Shown piece by piece: positions 53,262 through 61,884 of a stretch of 64,000 bases of DNA. The notes below the pieces were generated by a model. It had not been told where the DNA came from and searched no databases. It worked only from the letters and a program-made list of their open reading frames with translations. The stretch comes from Bacteroidales bacterium (GTDB lineage Bacteria > Bacteroidota > Bacteroidia > Bacteroidales > ML635J-15). Made by a program: the position numbers and the translations under genes. Positions within the stretch are counted from its first letter, which is position 1, and each line of letters begins with the position of its first letter. The stretch is from contig JAFZLK010000029.1 of NCBI GenBank assembly GCA_017551515.1, forward strand, positions 37,161 to 101,160, read 5' to 3'.

Positions 53262-53635
53262 GGCTAACAGGCTGACAGACTTGAAGGCTAAAAGCCAATT
53301 TAAACACATCAACACCCTTAACCGTACAGGCGCAATTAAACCATCACACACCATCATAAGCAACCTTAAACCCATAAACGGTGAAACCATAGAAACAGCG
53401 TAGCGTCAAACGGGCGTAGCCTATAGAACGGCGAAGCCCTCAACGAAGTTAAACCTAGAAACGGGCGTAATCCCATAGAAACGGCGTCAGCCATTGAAAC
53501 ATAGAAACAGCGAAGCCATTCAAACCTAGAAACATAGAAACAGGCGAAGCCCCTAAAAACCTAGAAACAGCAAAGCATAGGAACGGGCTTTAGCCCTTGA
53601 AACGCCGTAGCCATATAAACGGGCGTAGCCCTTAT
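53262..53635. repeat. Short-hairpin mosaic repeat, locus E (largest)
   Basis: About 370 bases: a first part with GGCTAACAGGCTGACAGAC and simple AAACC-type sequence, then dense units (GGGCGTAGCC, GGCGAAGCC, GGCGTCAGCC, GGGCTTTAGCCC) with AAACATAGAAAC spacers. A partial copy of the 46-bp unit is at 53427-53452. It lies between mgtE and the flippase gene and ends at the flippase stop codon. The A-rich spacer strand is plus. Confidence 0.85.
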
Positions 53636-54939
53636 ATCATGCTTACCACCATGCATACTGCCATTAGTACTGCATAGTACAAAAATATTCTTGTGTCAAG
53701 ATATTCTTTCGGGCGGATTCCATAGAGCGACTTTACTACTGAGACGAGGGCAATCTTTTCCATTATGTTTCCGGCAAGGAACGCAATGGCAACGCCCACA
53801 ATACCAATAAAATTTACAAGAATGAACCCTAATGTAATATTTACCAATAGGTTTATTGCTGCTGCTGCCAATATCGGACGGCTTTGCCTTTTGCCAATAA
53901 GTATGCTTTCGGGAAGTATGAACCTGAACATGGCTGCAAAGCAATAAATGTTGAAAACCAGTGCACTTTCGTAGAAGTCATTGTTGAAAACCAATGGATA
54001 CAAATATTTGCTAGTGATTATTGCCACCATTGCAATGGGAATGCAAATGTGCATTATGCGCTTGTTTTCCCGTTTTATACTTTCGAGAGCATCAGTTGTG
54101 TTTTCGTTGTTGGCTATGCGCGAGGAAATTGCCTCCGACAATGCTGTGACTGGTAATAATATCAATGGAAATTCCTTCGCTCCATAACGAAATTGTGCGT
54201 ATGTGCTTTCATCGAACTTGTATGCAACAAGAAAGCAGTCAATGTATTGTATTCCTTTTACTATCAGTACACTAAGCATGAAAGGCGCGGATAGTTTCAG
54301 GAAAAGTCCGATGTATTTCCCTGATAATTCCAGTCGCGAATACCTTAATATTATAATAGCAAGCCAAGCAAATTTTATTGCCGTTGCGAGCAGAAGTCCG
54401 TACAATCCGTAGCCGAGGTCGTTGGTTATAATTACAGGGATTGTGACTGCAAGTATCTGCAAAGTGAACACAATCGCTCCATATGCGGCAATGTGTTTGG
54501 GCTTGTTTTCAATAAGATAGATGTACTCGACAAGGTTTGCCGGACTCGATAGCACTATGTATGCCAAGAGTATTTTTAAATAAGGTATGCGGTTTCCCCT
54601 AAACCCTACGAGTGTTGCAATTTGCGACTGAAGCAGGAAAACCGCGATGGCAGTAATCAATGATAATGCTGTGAAGATTACGAATATGTTGAAGTATGTT
54701 TCTGTTTTTTCCTGCTTTCCTTCTCGTTTCAACGAGAGCATTGTCTGCAACATCCCGCCCGTCCAGAAGAAGCAAGAGGCACCCGAAATCAGCAGAAAAG
54801 TCTCGTAGGTTCCAATCTGACTGATACCAATGCTTGTCTTCGACAGTATAATACCGATGAGAAGCAGTGCAACAAATCGGAACAACTGCAAAAATTGCAG
54901 TGCCCTTACGCTGTTCAGGTATTTGGAAATCAGTTGCAC
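53632..54939 (-). CDS. Polysaccharide flippase-type (MVF/Wzx) membrane protein
   Basis: The 435-residue protein has about twelve membrane segments and the look of the oligosaccharide flippase superfamily (N-terminal FRFVALLLIGIILSKTSIGISQIGTYE in part, GAKEFPLILLPVTALSEAISSRI near 245). It would move lipid-linked glycans across the inner membrane. Substrate unknown. It starts three bases after the riboflavin synthase stop and ends in a repeat mosaic. Confidence 0.82.
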   Translation of the reverse strand: MQLISKYLNSVRALQFLQLFRFVALLLIGIILSKTSIGISQIGTYETFLLISGASCFFWTGGMLQTMLSLKREGKQEKTETYFNIFVIFTALSLITAIAVFLLQSQIATLVGFRGNRIPYLKILLAYIVLSSPANLVEYIYLIENKPKHIAAYGAIVFTLQILAVTIPVIITNDLGYGLYGLLLATAIKFAWLAIIILRYSRLELSGKYIGLFLKLSAPFMLSVLIVKGIQYIDCFLVAYKFDESTYAQFRYGAKEFPLILLPVTALSEAISSRIANNENTTDALESIKRENKRIMHICIPIAMVAIITSKYLYPLVFNNDFYESALVFNIYCFAAMFRFILPESILIGKRQSRPILAAAAINLLVNITLGFILVNFIGIVGVAIAFLAGNIMEKIALVSVVKSLYGIRPKEYLDTRIFLYYAVLMAVCMVVSMI

Positions 54940-54942
54940 CCT

Positions 54943-55554
54943 TTATTTGCCAAGTCCTTCGAGGTAGCCAGCCATAATCTTCTGTATGTACTTTCCGATA
55001 ATGTCGAATTCAAGGTTAACGATAGTGCCGACCTTGAAGCAGTGGAAGTTGGTCACCTGATATGTATACGGAATTATCGATACGGAAAAAGTATTTGCCT
55101 TTGAGTTCACAACCGTGAGGCTCACACCGTTTACCGAAACAGAACCTTTTTCTACCGTGATGTTGCCTTTCGACTTGTCGTATTCGAAAGTGTAGTACCA
55201 GCTTCCACCGTTTTCTGTAACATCGATGCACTTGGCCGTCTGGTCAACATGTCCCTGAACCAGATGTCCATCAAGGAGTTTGTCCATGCTCATGCTGCGT
55301 TCTATGTTCACTTCGTCGCCAATGTTGAGCAGACCGAGGTTCGACTTGTCAAGGGTTTCCTTCATTGCCGTGACCTTGTAGGTCTTTGTAGGTTTGTCTA
55401 TTTCTACAACTGTAAGGCATACACCGTTGTGTGCAACGCTTTGGTCGATGCGAAGCTGATTGCCAAACGAGCATGTGAAATAAAAATGAATGTTGCTCTG
55501 TTCCTTTTCAATTTTGACCAGTTTTGCGGTTTCTTCTACTATTCCTGAAAACAT
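54943..55554 (-). CDS. ribE: Riboflavin synthase alpha chain
   Basis: The 203-residue protein consists of two lumazine-binding repeats. The N-terminal MFSGIVEETAKLV and VAHNGVCLTVVEI are typical of the first; VSVNGVSLTVVN (about residues 138-149) of the second, and the GHLVQGHVDQTAKC stretch joins them. It converts two 6,7-dimethyl-8-ribityllumazine molecules to riboflavin, the precursor of the flavins used by Rnf. Standard length. It is 39 bases after the DUF4301 gene. Confidence 0.95.
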   Translation of the reverse strand: MFSGIVEETAKLVKIEKEQSNIHFYFTCSFGNQLRIDQSVAHNGVCLTVVEIDKPTKTYKVTAMKETLDKSNLGLLNIGDEVNIERSMSMDKLLDGHLVQGHVDQTAKCIDVTENGGSWYYTFEYDKSKGNITVEKGSVSVNGVSLTVVNSKANTFSVSIIPYTYQVTNFHCFKVGTIVNLEFDIIGKYIQKIMAGYLEGLGK

Positions 55555-55593
55555 ATTTCTTTATTTTTCTGAAAAATACTTATAATCAATTTT

Positions 55594-57015
55594 CTAATTT
55601 TTTGCTTGGTGTTCCTTGCGAAGCAAGTCGTTGAGTTCCTTTACAGGATTGAAGGTTATCAGTGGTACTTCTACGAAAATTGTAAGCCAGTCGGCCATGG
55701 AGCCGTTCCATAGTCCTGGATGTTCCAAAACCTTGATTGGCTTGCCGTTGTATGTCTTTTCCGATATGAAGCATGTTGATGTGTCAACGAATTTGTTCAA
55801 GTCGAATTTCTTGCCTGCGTAATCCTTTGTGTAGCATACAAGGTCAACAGGGTTGAAATGTGTCGATTTGTTGAAATAATCCTTTTGTTGTTCATCGGCA
55901 AGGTTAATCTGGGCTTTTTCAACTATTTGCAACGATACTTTTCCGTCTTTTCTTACAAGGAACGGACCGCCACCAGGTTCACCGGTGTTCTTAACCATTC
56001 CGCATACGCGAATCGGGCGGTTCATGAATTTGCAGAGCGTGTCGCAAAGATTTCCATCGTGCTCGATGGTTGTGCAGAATGTCTTTTCAAGGCTGTCGGC
56101 TATGCTGTTGCAATTTTCTTCCGATTTGTCGCTTTCGAGGCTCTGCATATACGACTTTATGTTTTCCGCTGTTTCTATCAGCACACCACCGAGAAGTTTT
56201 TTGTAAGGTAGAGTTTCTGGCATATAGTCCTGATGTACAATGTTGTCGATGTTTTTAATGAAAATTATGTCGGCATCTATGGCATTGAGGTTTTGAAGCA
56301 AAGAACCATGTCCGCCCGGACGGGTGAAAAGTTCGCCCGAGTCTGTCTTTACAAGGCTAGCATCGTTGTAAATTGCCACGGTGTTGGTGGATTTTTCCTG
56401 AAACGAGAATTTCACATCTACATTCAGTTTGTTCTTTTGCAAAATCTTGTCGAGCAAGTTTTTGAACATTTCGTAATGTTCTTCCGAAACGGTAAATTCG
56501 AGTTTTGTTGGGGCATCCGAATTGTTCATTGCCACACCCTCGAAAATTTGTTCCTCGAATGCGGTACGCGAGAATCCATTGTATTTGTGAAATTCTACAA
56601 GTCCTTTGGGCAGACCTGCATAATTCAGTGGTTCGTGGAGTATATGGTCGGAAACTTCCTCCAGATTTTCGGCATCCTTAATGCTTTCTTTCAGCGTATC
56701 GAAAAATGCGAACTTTGGTAATGCGTCTATTGTTGCTTTTACCGAGTAATCGCCACCATCGTGGAGATTTTTCAGGTTTGGCTCGTTGTTGAATGCAATC
56801 AGTCGCTTGAACATTCTCGTTGCTGCGCCAGATGCCGGCACGAACTTTTCGATGCTGTAGTTCTTGCTCTTATTGTCGTAAATGTCAATGTATTGTTGTT
56901 GATTTTCAATGACTGTTATGCCCTTTTCTGGAGTTGCAGGTGCAGCAATGTCCACAAAGTTGCCTTCACTTTCAAGGAGACTTTTCTGTCGCTTTATTTC
57001 GTTTTCGCTTAACAT
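55594..57015 (-). CDS. DUF4301 family protein
   Basis: The 473-residue protein matches DUF4301, a family found mainly in Bacteroidetes: [17 protein letters not shown] near residue 60 (a nucleotidyltransferase-like G-x-A-T-R-M-F loop), [17 protein letters not shown] near 235, then [13 protein letters not shown] and [19 protein letters not shown] (quoted as [10 protein letters not shown]) near the end. The GATRM and GGHGSL motifs resemble sugar-nucleotide pyrophosphorylases, so a nucleotidyl transfer reaction is likely but unproven. It is divergent from lolD and upstream of ribE. Confidence 0.88.
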   Translation of the reverse strand: MLSENEIKRQKSLLESEGNFVDIAAPATPEKGITVIENQQQYIDIYDNKSKNYSIEKFVPASGAATRMFKRLIAFNNEPNLKNLHDGGDYSVKATIDALPKFAFFDTLKESIKDAENLEEVSDHILHEPLNYAGLPKGLVEFHKYNGFSRTAFEEQIFEGVAMNNSDAPTKLEFTVSEEHYEMFKNLLDKILQKNKLNVDVKFSFQEKSTNTVAIYNDASLVKTDSGELFTRPGGHGSLLQNLNAIDADIIFIKNIDNIVHQDYMPETLPYKKLLGGVLIETAENIKSYMQSLESDKSEENCNSIADSLEKTFCTTIEHDGNLCDTLCKFMNRPIRVCGMVKNTGEPGGGPFLVRKDGKVSLQIVEKAQINLADEQQKDYFNKSTHFNPVDLVCYTKDYAGKKFDLNKFVDTSTCFISEKTYNGKPIKVLEHPGLWNGSMADWLTIFVEVPLITFNPVKELNDLLRKEHQAKN

Positions 57016-57117
57016 ACGGTTTTCAAGTATTTAATTCGGGGTGCTAAATTAATAAAAATATTGATGGTTTCATTCGTAATGCTTTATTTTGTATTTTTAC
57101 GGCAAATTTTTGCACAG

Positions 57118-57771
57118 ATGATTGATGTACAAAACATAACCAAGTCGTATGGTAGCCTTCAGGTGTTGAAGGGCATTGACTTGCATATTGAAAAGTCGGA
57201 AATTGTGTCGATACTTGGTGCCAGTGGAGCAGGGAAGACTACTCTGCTTCAAATTGTTGGAACATTGCTCAAGCCCGATTCTGGTAAGGTTATAATAGAT
57301 GGCATTGACACTTTTTCACTTGGCGAAAAGAAACTTTCGGCATTCCGCAACTCACATATAGGCTTTGTCTTCCAGTTTCATCAGCTTTTGCCGGAATTTA
57401 CTGCACTTGAAAATGTCTGCATTCCTGCTTTTATCGGAGGCAAGGGCAAGAAGGAAGCACGCAGTAGGGCACTTGAACTGCTTGATGCACTGAATGTTCT
57501 CGAGCGTAGCGAACACAAGCCATCGGAATTGTCGGGAGGTGAAAAACAGCGTGTCGCAATTGCCCGAGCGTTGATAAACAACCCATCGGTTGTGCTTGCT
57601 GATGAGCCATCGGGAAACCTTGATTCGCAAAATGCCCGCGACCTTTATAAAATCATCTTCGACCTGCGTGAAAATTTCAAGCAGACATTTGTAATTGTAA
57701 CGCACAACGAGGAGCATGCCCGTCTTACCGACCGTATGTTCACAATTTCGGATGGAGAAATACACCAATGA
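57118..57771 (+). CDS. lolD: LolD-like lipoprotein-releasing ABC ATPase
   Basis: The ATG at 57118 (217 residues) is used, since the family begins with [12 protein letters not shown]; upstream residues look non-coding. The protein has Walker [10 protein letters not shown] (about 37-45), Q-loop [15 protein letters not shown], signature [15 protein letters not shown] (about 142-156) and Walker [13 protein letters not shown] (about 162-173). The L-L-P-E-F Q-loop is characteristic of LolD/MacB-type proteins. With LolC/E-type partners, not in the window, it would release lipoproteins from the inner membrane. It overlaps rsmE by four bases. Confidence 0.88.
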   Translation: MIDVQNITKSYGSLQVLKGIDLHIEKSEIVSILGASGAGKTTLLQIVGTLLKPDSGKVIIDGIDTFSLGEKKLSAFRNSHIGFVFQFHQLLPEFTALENVCIPAFIGGKGKKEARSRALELLDALNVLERSEHKPSELSGGEKQRVAIARALINNPSVVLADEPSGNLDSQNARDLYKIIFDLRENFKQTFVIVTHNEEHARLTDRMFTISDGEIHQ

Positions 57772-58475
57772 GATTCTTTTACGACAATACAATTTTGGGC
57801 GACCATCATGTACTAAGCGAGGAGGAATCGAATCATTGTGCGCGAGTGCTTCGACTGAAAGTCGGTGATGAAATTTTTATAGCAGATGGACATGGAAATT
57901 TGCATCGTTCCGAAATAGAAACCATTGATAACAAACATATTACGATACATGTGGTAGAGACAATTGCAGAGTACAATAAGCTGCCTTATCGTCTTCACAT
58001 AGCCATTGCTCCGACAAAAAACATGGATCGTATGGAATGGTTTTTAGAAAAAGCAACCGAGATAGGAATTTCGGAAATTACTCCCATAATTTGCCATAAT
58101 TCGGAACGCAAAGTCGTCAAGACCGAACGCATGAACCGTATAGTGGAGTCTGCCATGAAACAGTCGTACAAGGCTTATCATCCGCAAGTTAACGAAGCTG
58201 TGAAATTTTTGGATTTTCTGAAAAATGACAATTCCGAGCAGAAGTTTGTCGCCCATTGCGAGGATGATGGCAAACGCATATATCTTGCCGATGTGGTGAA
58301 GCCAAAAACATCTGTTACTGTACTTATCGGTCCCGAAGGCGATTTTTCGCACGAAGAAATTGAACTTGCCTTGCAAAATTATGTTCCTGTGACCTTGGGT
58401 AGTAGCCGTTTGCGTACCGAAACTGCTGCGCTTGTGGCTTGCGATATTGTGTCGATAAGGAACCAGATGATGTAA
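57768..58475 (+). CDS. rsmE: 16S rRNA (uracil1498-N3)-methyltransferase RsmE
   Basis: The 235-residue protein starts with a PUA-like domain ([31 protein letters not shown] in part). It has a SPOUT methyltransferase domain with [20 protein letters not shown] near 83 and the knot motifs [16 protein letters not shown] (about 184-199) and [13 protein letters not shown] (about 208-220). It methylates U1498 of 16S rRNA near the decoding site. The four-base overlap with lolD indicates coupled translation. Confidence 0.95.
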   Translation: MRFFYDNTILGDHHVLSEEESNHCARVLRLKVGDEIFIADGHGNLHRSEIETIDNKHITIHVVETIAEYNKLPYRLHIAIAPTKNMDRMEWFLEKATEIGISEITPIICHNSERKVVKTERMNRIVESAMKQSYKAYHPQVNEAVKFLDFLKNDNSEQKFVAHCEDDGKRIYLADVVKPKTSVTVLIGPEGDFSHEEIELALQNYVPVTLGSSRLRTETAALVACDIVSIRNQMM

Positions 58476-58495
58476 TTGGTGTGAGCAAACAATAA

Positions 58496-58531
58496 ACCGC
58501 TGTTTTCTCCGTTATTCAAGCGGATTTTTTA
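58496..58531 (+). terminator. Probable terminator after rsmE
   Basis: CCGCT and AGCGG pair across an 18-base loop and are followed by a T-rich run. The stem is short, so the call is tentative. Confidence 0.5.
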
Positions 58532-58566
58532 TGAAAAAATTAAATGTGTCGAATAAGTAATTTTTA

Positions 58567-58574
58567 TATCTTTG
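58567..58574 (+). promoter_or_regulatory. -7 box TATCTTTG immediately before bamD
   Basis: TATCTTTG matches TAnnTTTG, but the bamD ATG is only four bases downstream. Either the mRNA is almost leaderless or the real start is a later codon. Confidence 0.5.
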
Positions 58575-58578
58575 CAAG

Positions 58579-59400
58579 ATGTTTAATTGGAAAAGTGTAT
58601 ATTGTCTAATTGTTGGCGTAATCGCTTTATTGTCAGTGTCTTGCAGTGAATATTCCAAGGTACTGAAAAGCGGTGACAGCGACTTGAAATATCGTAAGAT
58701 GTTCGAATACTACGAAGCCGAGGACTACTATAAGGCACTCGGACTTATCGAGGACATAAAGGCGGTGTACAAGGGAACCGACAAATATGAGACGCTTTGC
58801 TTCTACAACGCTTATTGCAATTACAAGCAGAAGGAGTATTCTTTGGCGGCATATCTGTTCAAGGAGTATGCCCGTATGTATTCAAGCACAGAGCGTACCG
58901 AAGAAGCCGAGTATATGGCTGCATACTGCTATTATACAATTTCTCCTAGCGTTTCGTTGGAACAGACATATACCGAACTGGCTCTCGGGGATTTGGAGAC
59001 TTTCAAGGAGAAATATCCCGAATCTAAGTATAGTGAAAAAGTCGATGAGCATATCAAGGATTTGAATTTCAAGCTTGAGACAAAAGCATACAACAATGCC
59101 ATGCTTTATTACAAGATAAGCGACTACAAGGCGGCAATAGTTGCGCTTAGAAATGTATTGTACGATTATCCAGCTACAACCTACCGCGAGGATATAATGT
59201 TCACAATGGTAAAGGCATCTTACACACTTGCAACAAAAAGCGTAGAAAACAAAAAGTTGGAACGCTATAAAAACACAGTGCAGGCTTACTATGCATTTCT
59301 GGATAAATTTCCTAATTCAAAGAAAATTAAAGAAGCAGAAAGATATTTTACAAACTCACAAAATTATATAGAAAGTAAAAATGGATTACAAAAAGACTAA
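58579..59400 (+). CDS. bamD: Outer membrane assembly lipoprotein BamD
   Basis: The 273-residue protein has a lipoprotein signal (LLSVSCSEYSKVLKSGD, Cys near residue 22). Five TPR-like units follow over the rest (YYKALGLIEDIKAVYKG, YSLAAYLFKEYARMYSSTERTEEAEYMAAYC in part, YKAAIVALRNVLYDYPATTYRED in part). BamD holds the BAM complex at the inner face of the outer membrane. Its last 20 bases overlap rpoZ. It starts the bamD-rpoZ-coaBC-DUF4835-recN cluster common in Bacteroidetes. Confidence 0.93.
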   Translation: MFNWKSVYCLIVGVIALLSVSCSEYSKVLKSGDSDLKYRKMFEYYEAEDYYKALGLIEDIKAVYKGTDKYETLCFYNAYCNYKQKEYSLAAYLFKEYARMYSSTERTEEAEYMAAYCYYTISPSVSLEQTYTELALGDLETFKEKYPESKYSEKVDEHIKDLNFKLETKAYNNAMLYYKISDYKAAIVALRNVLYDYPATTYREDIMFTMVKASYTLATKSVENKKLERYKNTVQAYYAFLDKFPNSKKIKEAERYFTNSQNYIESKNGLQKD

Positions 59401-59773
59401 TGCTCCAACAAACTGCATCACACGCGATGTAGTCGAAATGGCTGAAAAGACAGGAAATGTTTACGAATCTGTTGTCATCTGCTCGAAGATGGCCGATCAG
59501 GTTAATGCCGACATCAGAAAGGAACTTTACAAGAAGCTCGAAGAGTTTTCGACCTTCAACGACAATCTTGAAGAAATCCACGAGAACCGTGAGCAGATTG
59601 AGGTGTCGAAGTACTATGAGAAGTTGCCGAAGCCGACAAACATCGCCATCGAGGAGTTTATGGCTGACAATGTTTACTACACCAATCAGGACATTAACAT
59701 CAAGAAGGCAGAAGTTGAGGAAGAAGCTGAGCCAGTTGCTGTTGCAGAACCTCAAACAGAACCGCAGGAATAA
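59381..59773 (+). CDS. rpoZ: RNA polymerase omega subunit, Bacteroidetes type
   Basis: The 130-residue protein is the divergent omega of Bacteroidetes: MDYKKTNAPTNCITRDVVEM, then VYESVVICSKMADQVNADIRKEL (in part), an acidic middle, and IAIEEFMADNVYYTNQDINI. It stabilises the beta' subunit. The 20-base overlap with bamD and the fixed place before coaBC support the call. The C-terminal tail is a variable acidic stretch. Confidence 0.9.
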   Translation: MDYKKTNAPTNCITRDVVEMAEKTGNVYESVVICSKMADQVNADIRKELYKKLEEFSTFNDNLEEIHENREQIEVSKYYEKLPKPTNIAIEEFMADNVYYTNQDINIKKAEVEEEAEPVAVAEPQTEPQE

Positions 59774-59779
59774 CATAAT

Positions 59780-60979
59780 ATGCTCAACGGAAAGCACATA
59801 TTGATCGGCGTTACCGGAAGTATTGCTGCCTACAAGGCCGCAAATATTGTCCGTTTGCTTGTTACGCAAGGCGCCGAAATCAAGATTGTGATGACTCCGT
59901 TGGCTAAGCAGTTTATAACACCGCTTACACTTGCCACACTTGCCAAGAATCCGATTTATGTCGATTTTTTCAATCCCGAGAATGGAGAGTGGAACTCGCA
60001 TGTGAGTCTTGGAATGTGGGCAGATGCCTACCTGATTGCTCCTGCAACCGCCAACACTATCGGCAAAATGGCAAACGGAATAGCGGATAATCTTCTGCTG
60101 ACATCCTATCTTTCGGCAAAATGTCCTGTGTTTGTCGCTCCTGCAATGGACTTGGATATGTTTGCTCATCCTGCAGTGCAGAAAAACATTGAAACGCTAA
60201 AGTCGTATGGAGTGCAATTCATTGATGCCGAAGATGGCGAACTCGCAAGCGGACTTGTTGGCAAAGGAAGATTGGCGGCACCAGAAAGCATTGTCGCTTG
60301 TCTCGATAAATTTTTTGATGCTCAACAGTCGCTTGCAGGCAAAAAAATCATGGTAACGGCAGGTCCTACCTACGAAAAGATTGATGCGGTACGCTTCATA
60401 GGAAACTATTCGTCAGGAAAGATGGGATATGCTATTGCCGAGGAATGTGCAAATCGTGGTGCAGAGGTTGTTTTGGTGTCGGGACCTGTTTCGCTGAAAG
60501 CGAAAAATCCTTCAATAAGATTGGTAAAGGTAGAGTCGGCACACGAAATGTACGAGGCTTGCAATGGGGAATTCCCGCAATGCAATGCCGCTGTACTTTC
60601 GGCAGCTGTGGCAGATTTCACTCCGCTGAATGCATCGGATACAAAAATCAAGCGCAAGGACAATAATCTTGAAATTTGCCTAAAGCCAACTGAAGATATT
60701 GCTGCAAGTCTCGGTAAAATAAAGGAAAATCGTGTGCTTGTGGGGTTTGCACTTGAAAAGGAGAACGAACTCGAAAATGCAATGGGCAAACTGGAGCGCA
60801 AGAACTTCGACTTCATTGTTCTTAATTCTATGAACGACAAGGGCGCAGGATTCAACCACGACACAAACAAGATTACAATTATCAAACGCAACAAGGAGGT
60901 GAAAAACTTCGACTTGAAGCCAAAGTCTATGGTTGCAAAGGATATTGTTGATGAAATTGAAAACCTTTTAAAACCGTGA
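59780..60979 (+). CDS. coaBC: Bifunctional phosphopantothenoylcysteine decarboxylase/synthetase CoaBC
   Basis: The 399-residue protein has the FMN-dependent decarboxylase half: GVTGSIAAYKAANIVRLL (about 9-26), SHVSLGMWADAYLIAPATANTIGKMANG (in part, His near 75), and APAMDLDMF (about 116-124; Asp stands where E. coli has Asn). The synthetase half follows from about residue 190: VTAGPTYEKIDAVRFIGNYSSGKMG (in part) and KIKRKD near 285. It performs two steps of coenzyme A synthesis. It is six bases after rpoZ and overlaps the next frame by four or fewer bases. Confidence 0.94.
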   Translation: MLNGKHILIGVTGSIAAYKAANIVRLLVTQGAEIKIVMTPLAKQFITPLTLATLAKNPIYVDFFNPENGEWNSHVSLGMWADAYLIAPATANTIGKMANGIADNLLLTSYLSAKCPVFVAPAMDLDMFAHPAVQKNIETLKSYGVQFIDAEDGELASGLVGKGRLAAPESIVACLDKFFDAQQSLAGKKIMVTAGPTYEKIDAVRFIGNYSSGKMGYAIAEECANRGAEVVLVSGPVSLKAKNPSIRLVKVESAHEMYEACNGEFPQCNAAVLSAAVADFTPLNASDTKIKRKDNNLEICLKPTEDIAASLGKIKENRVLVGFALEKENELENAMGKLERKNFDFIVLNSMNDKGAGFNHDTNKITIIKRNKEVKNFDLKPKSMVAKDIVDEIENLLKP

Positions 60980-60981
60980 TT

Positions 60982-61884
60982 ATGAAAAAGATTCTTTCCG
61001 TTGTCGTTGCAATGTTCATTGTGTGTGTAGCTATGGCTCAGGAATTTGAATGCCAGATTCAGATTTCACATTCGCAGCTTCAGGGTACCAACTACGAGAA
61101 GATTTTCCAGAGCATGCGTAAGGACTTGTACGAGTTCGTCAACAATACAAAATGGACAAACAATGTGTTCGCGAAGAATGAGCGCATCGAGTGCAACATT
61201 TCAATAACTGTTGAAAAGGAAGTCGCATCGGATGAGTATTCTGGCAAGATTCAGGTAACATCGTCTCGACCAGTTTATGGCACATCCTATATGTCTCCAC
61301 TTTTTAATTACCTTGACGACAAGTTCCAGTTCAAGTATGTCGAAATGGAACCTATTGAGTTTAATCCCAATGTATTTACAAGCAATTTGTCATCGGTAAT
61401 CGCATACTACTGCTACATTATGCTCGGTCTCGACTATGACAGTTTTGGTTCACAGGCTGGGACTACATATTATCAGCTTGCAGAGAAGATTGTGCAGAAT
61501 GCCCAAAGTGCGCAGGAACCGGGTTGGAAGCAGTACGAAAGCACAAAGAACCGCTATTGGCTTACCGAAAACTTGCTCAACGACCAATATTCGGGATTCC
61601 GCGACTTTATGTACACATATCACCGCCAAGGACTGGACAGACTTGCCGACAAACCAAGTGATGCCCGTGCATCGGTTGAGGAAGCTCTCGAAAGTTTAAG
61701 GTCGATGCATCGTCGTCGCCCGGGTTCATTCCTTATGTCTATTGTTAGTACCGTCAAGAGCGATGAAATCATAAATGTGTTCTCCGATGGTTTTTCGGAT
61801 GAAAAGGCGCGTGTCGCCAATCTGATGAAAGAAATAGATGCTGCAAACTCAAGCAAGTACGACAAGATAACCCGCTCGGAATAA
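60982..61884 (+). CDS. DUF4835 family secreted protein
   Basis: The ATG at 60982 gives the signal peptide MKKILSVVVAMFIVCVAMAQ; an ATG six bases earlier is also possible. The 300-residue protein matches DUF4835: FECQIQISHSQLQGTNYEKIF, TSRPVYGTSYMSPLFNYLDD, FNPNVFTSNLSSVIAYYCYIMLGLDYDSF and PGWKQYESTKNRYWLTENLL (all in part). The family is conserved between coaBC and recN in Bacteroidetes and is thought to be an envelope protein; its role is unknown. The stop overlaps the recN start by one base. Confidence 0.9.
   Translation: MKKILSVVVAMFIVCVAMAQEFECQIQISHSQLQGTNYEKIFQSMRKDLYEFVNNTKWTNNVFAKNERIECNISITVEKEVASDEYSGKIQVTSSRPVYGTSYMSPLFNYLDDKFQFKYVEMEPIEFNPNVFTSNLSSVIAYYCYIMLGLDYDSFGSQAGTTYYQLAEKIVQNAQSAQEPGWKQYESTKNRYWLTENLLNDQYSGFRDFMYTYHRQGLDRLADKPSDARASVEEALESLRSMHRRRPGSFLMSIVSTVKSDEIINVFSDGFSDEKARVANLMKEIDAANSSKYDKITRSE

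Noticed and set aside
53187..53390. N-terminal extension of MgtE by 68 residues
   Set aside because: It passes through the -7 box and into repeat sequence; MgtE proteins begin like the ATG at 53186.
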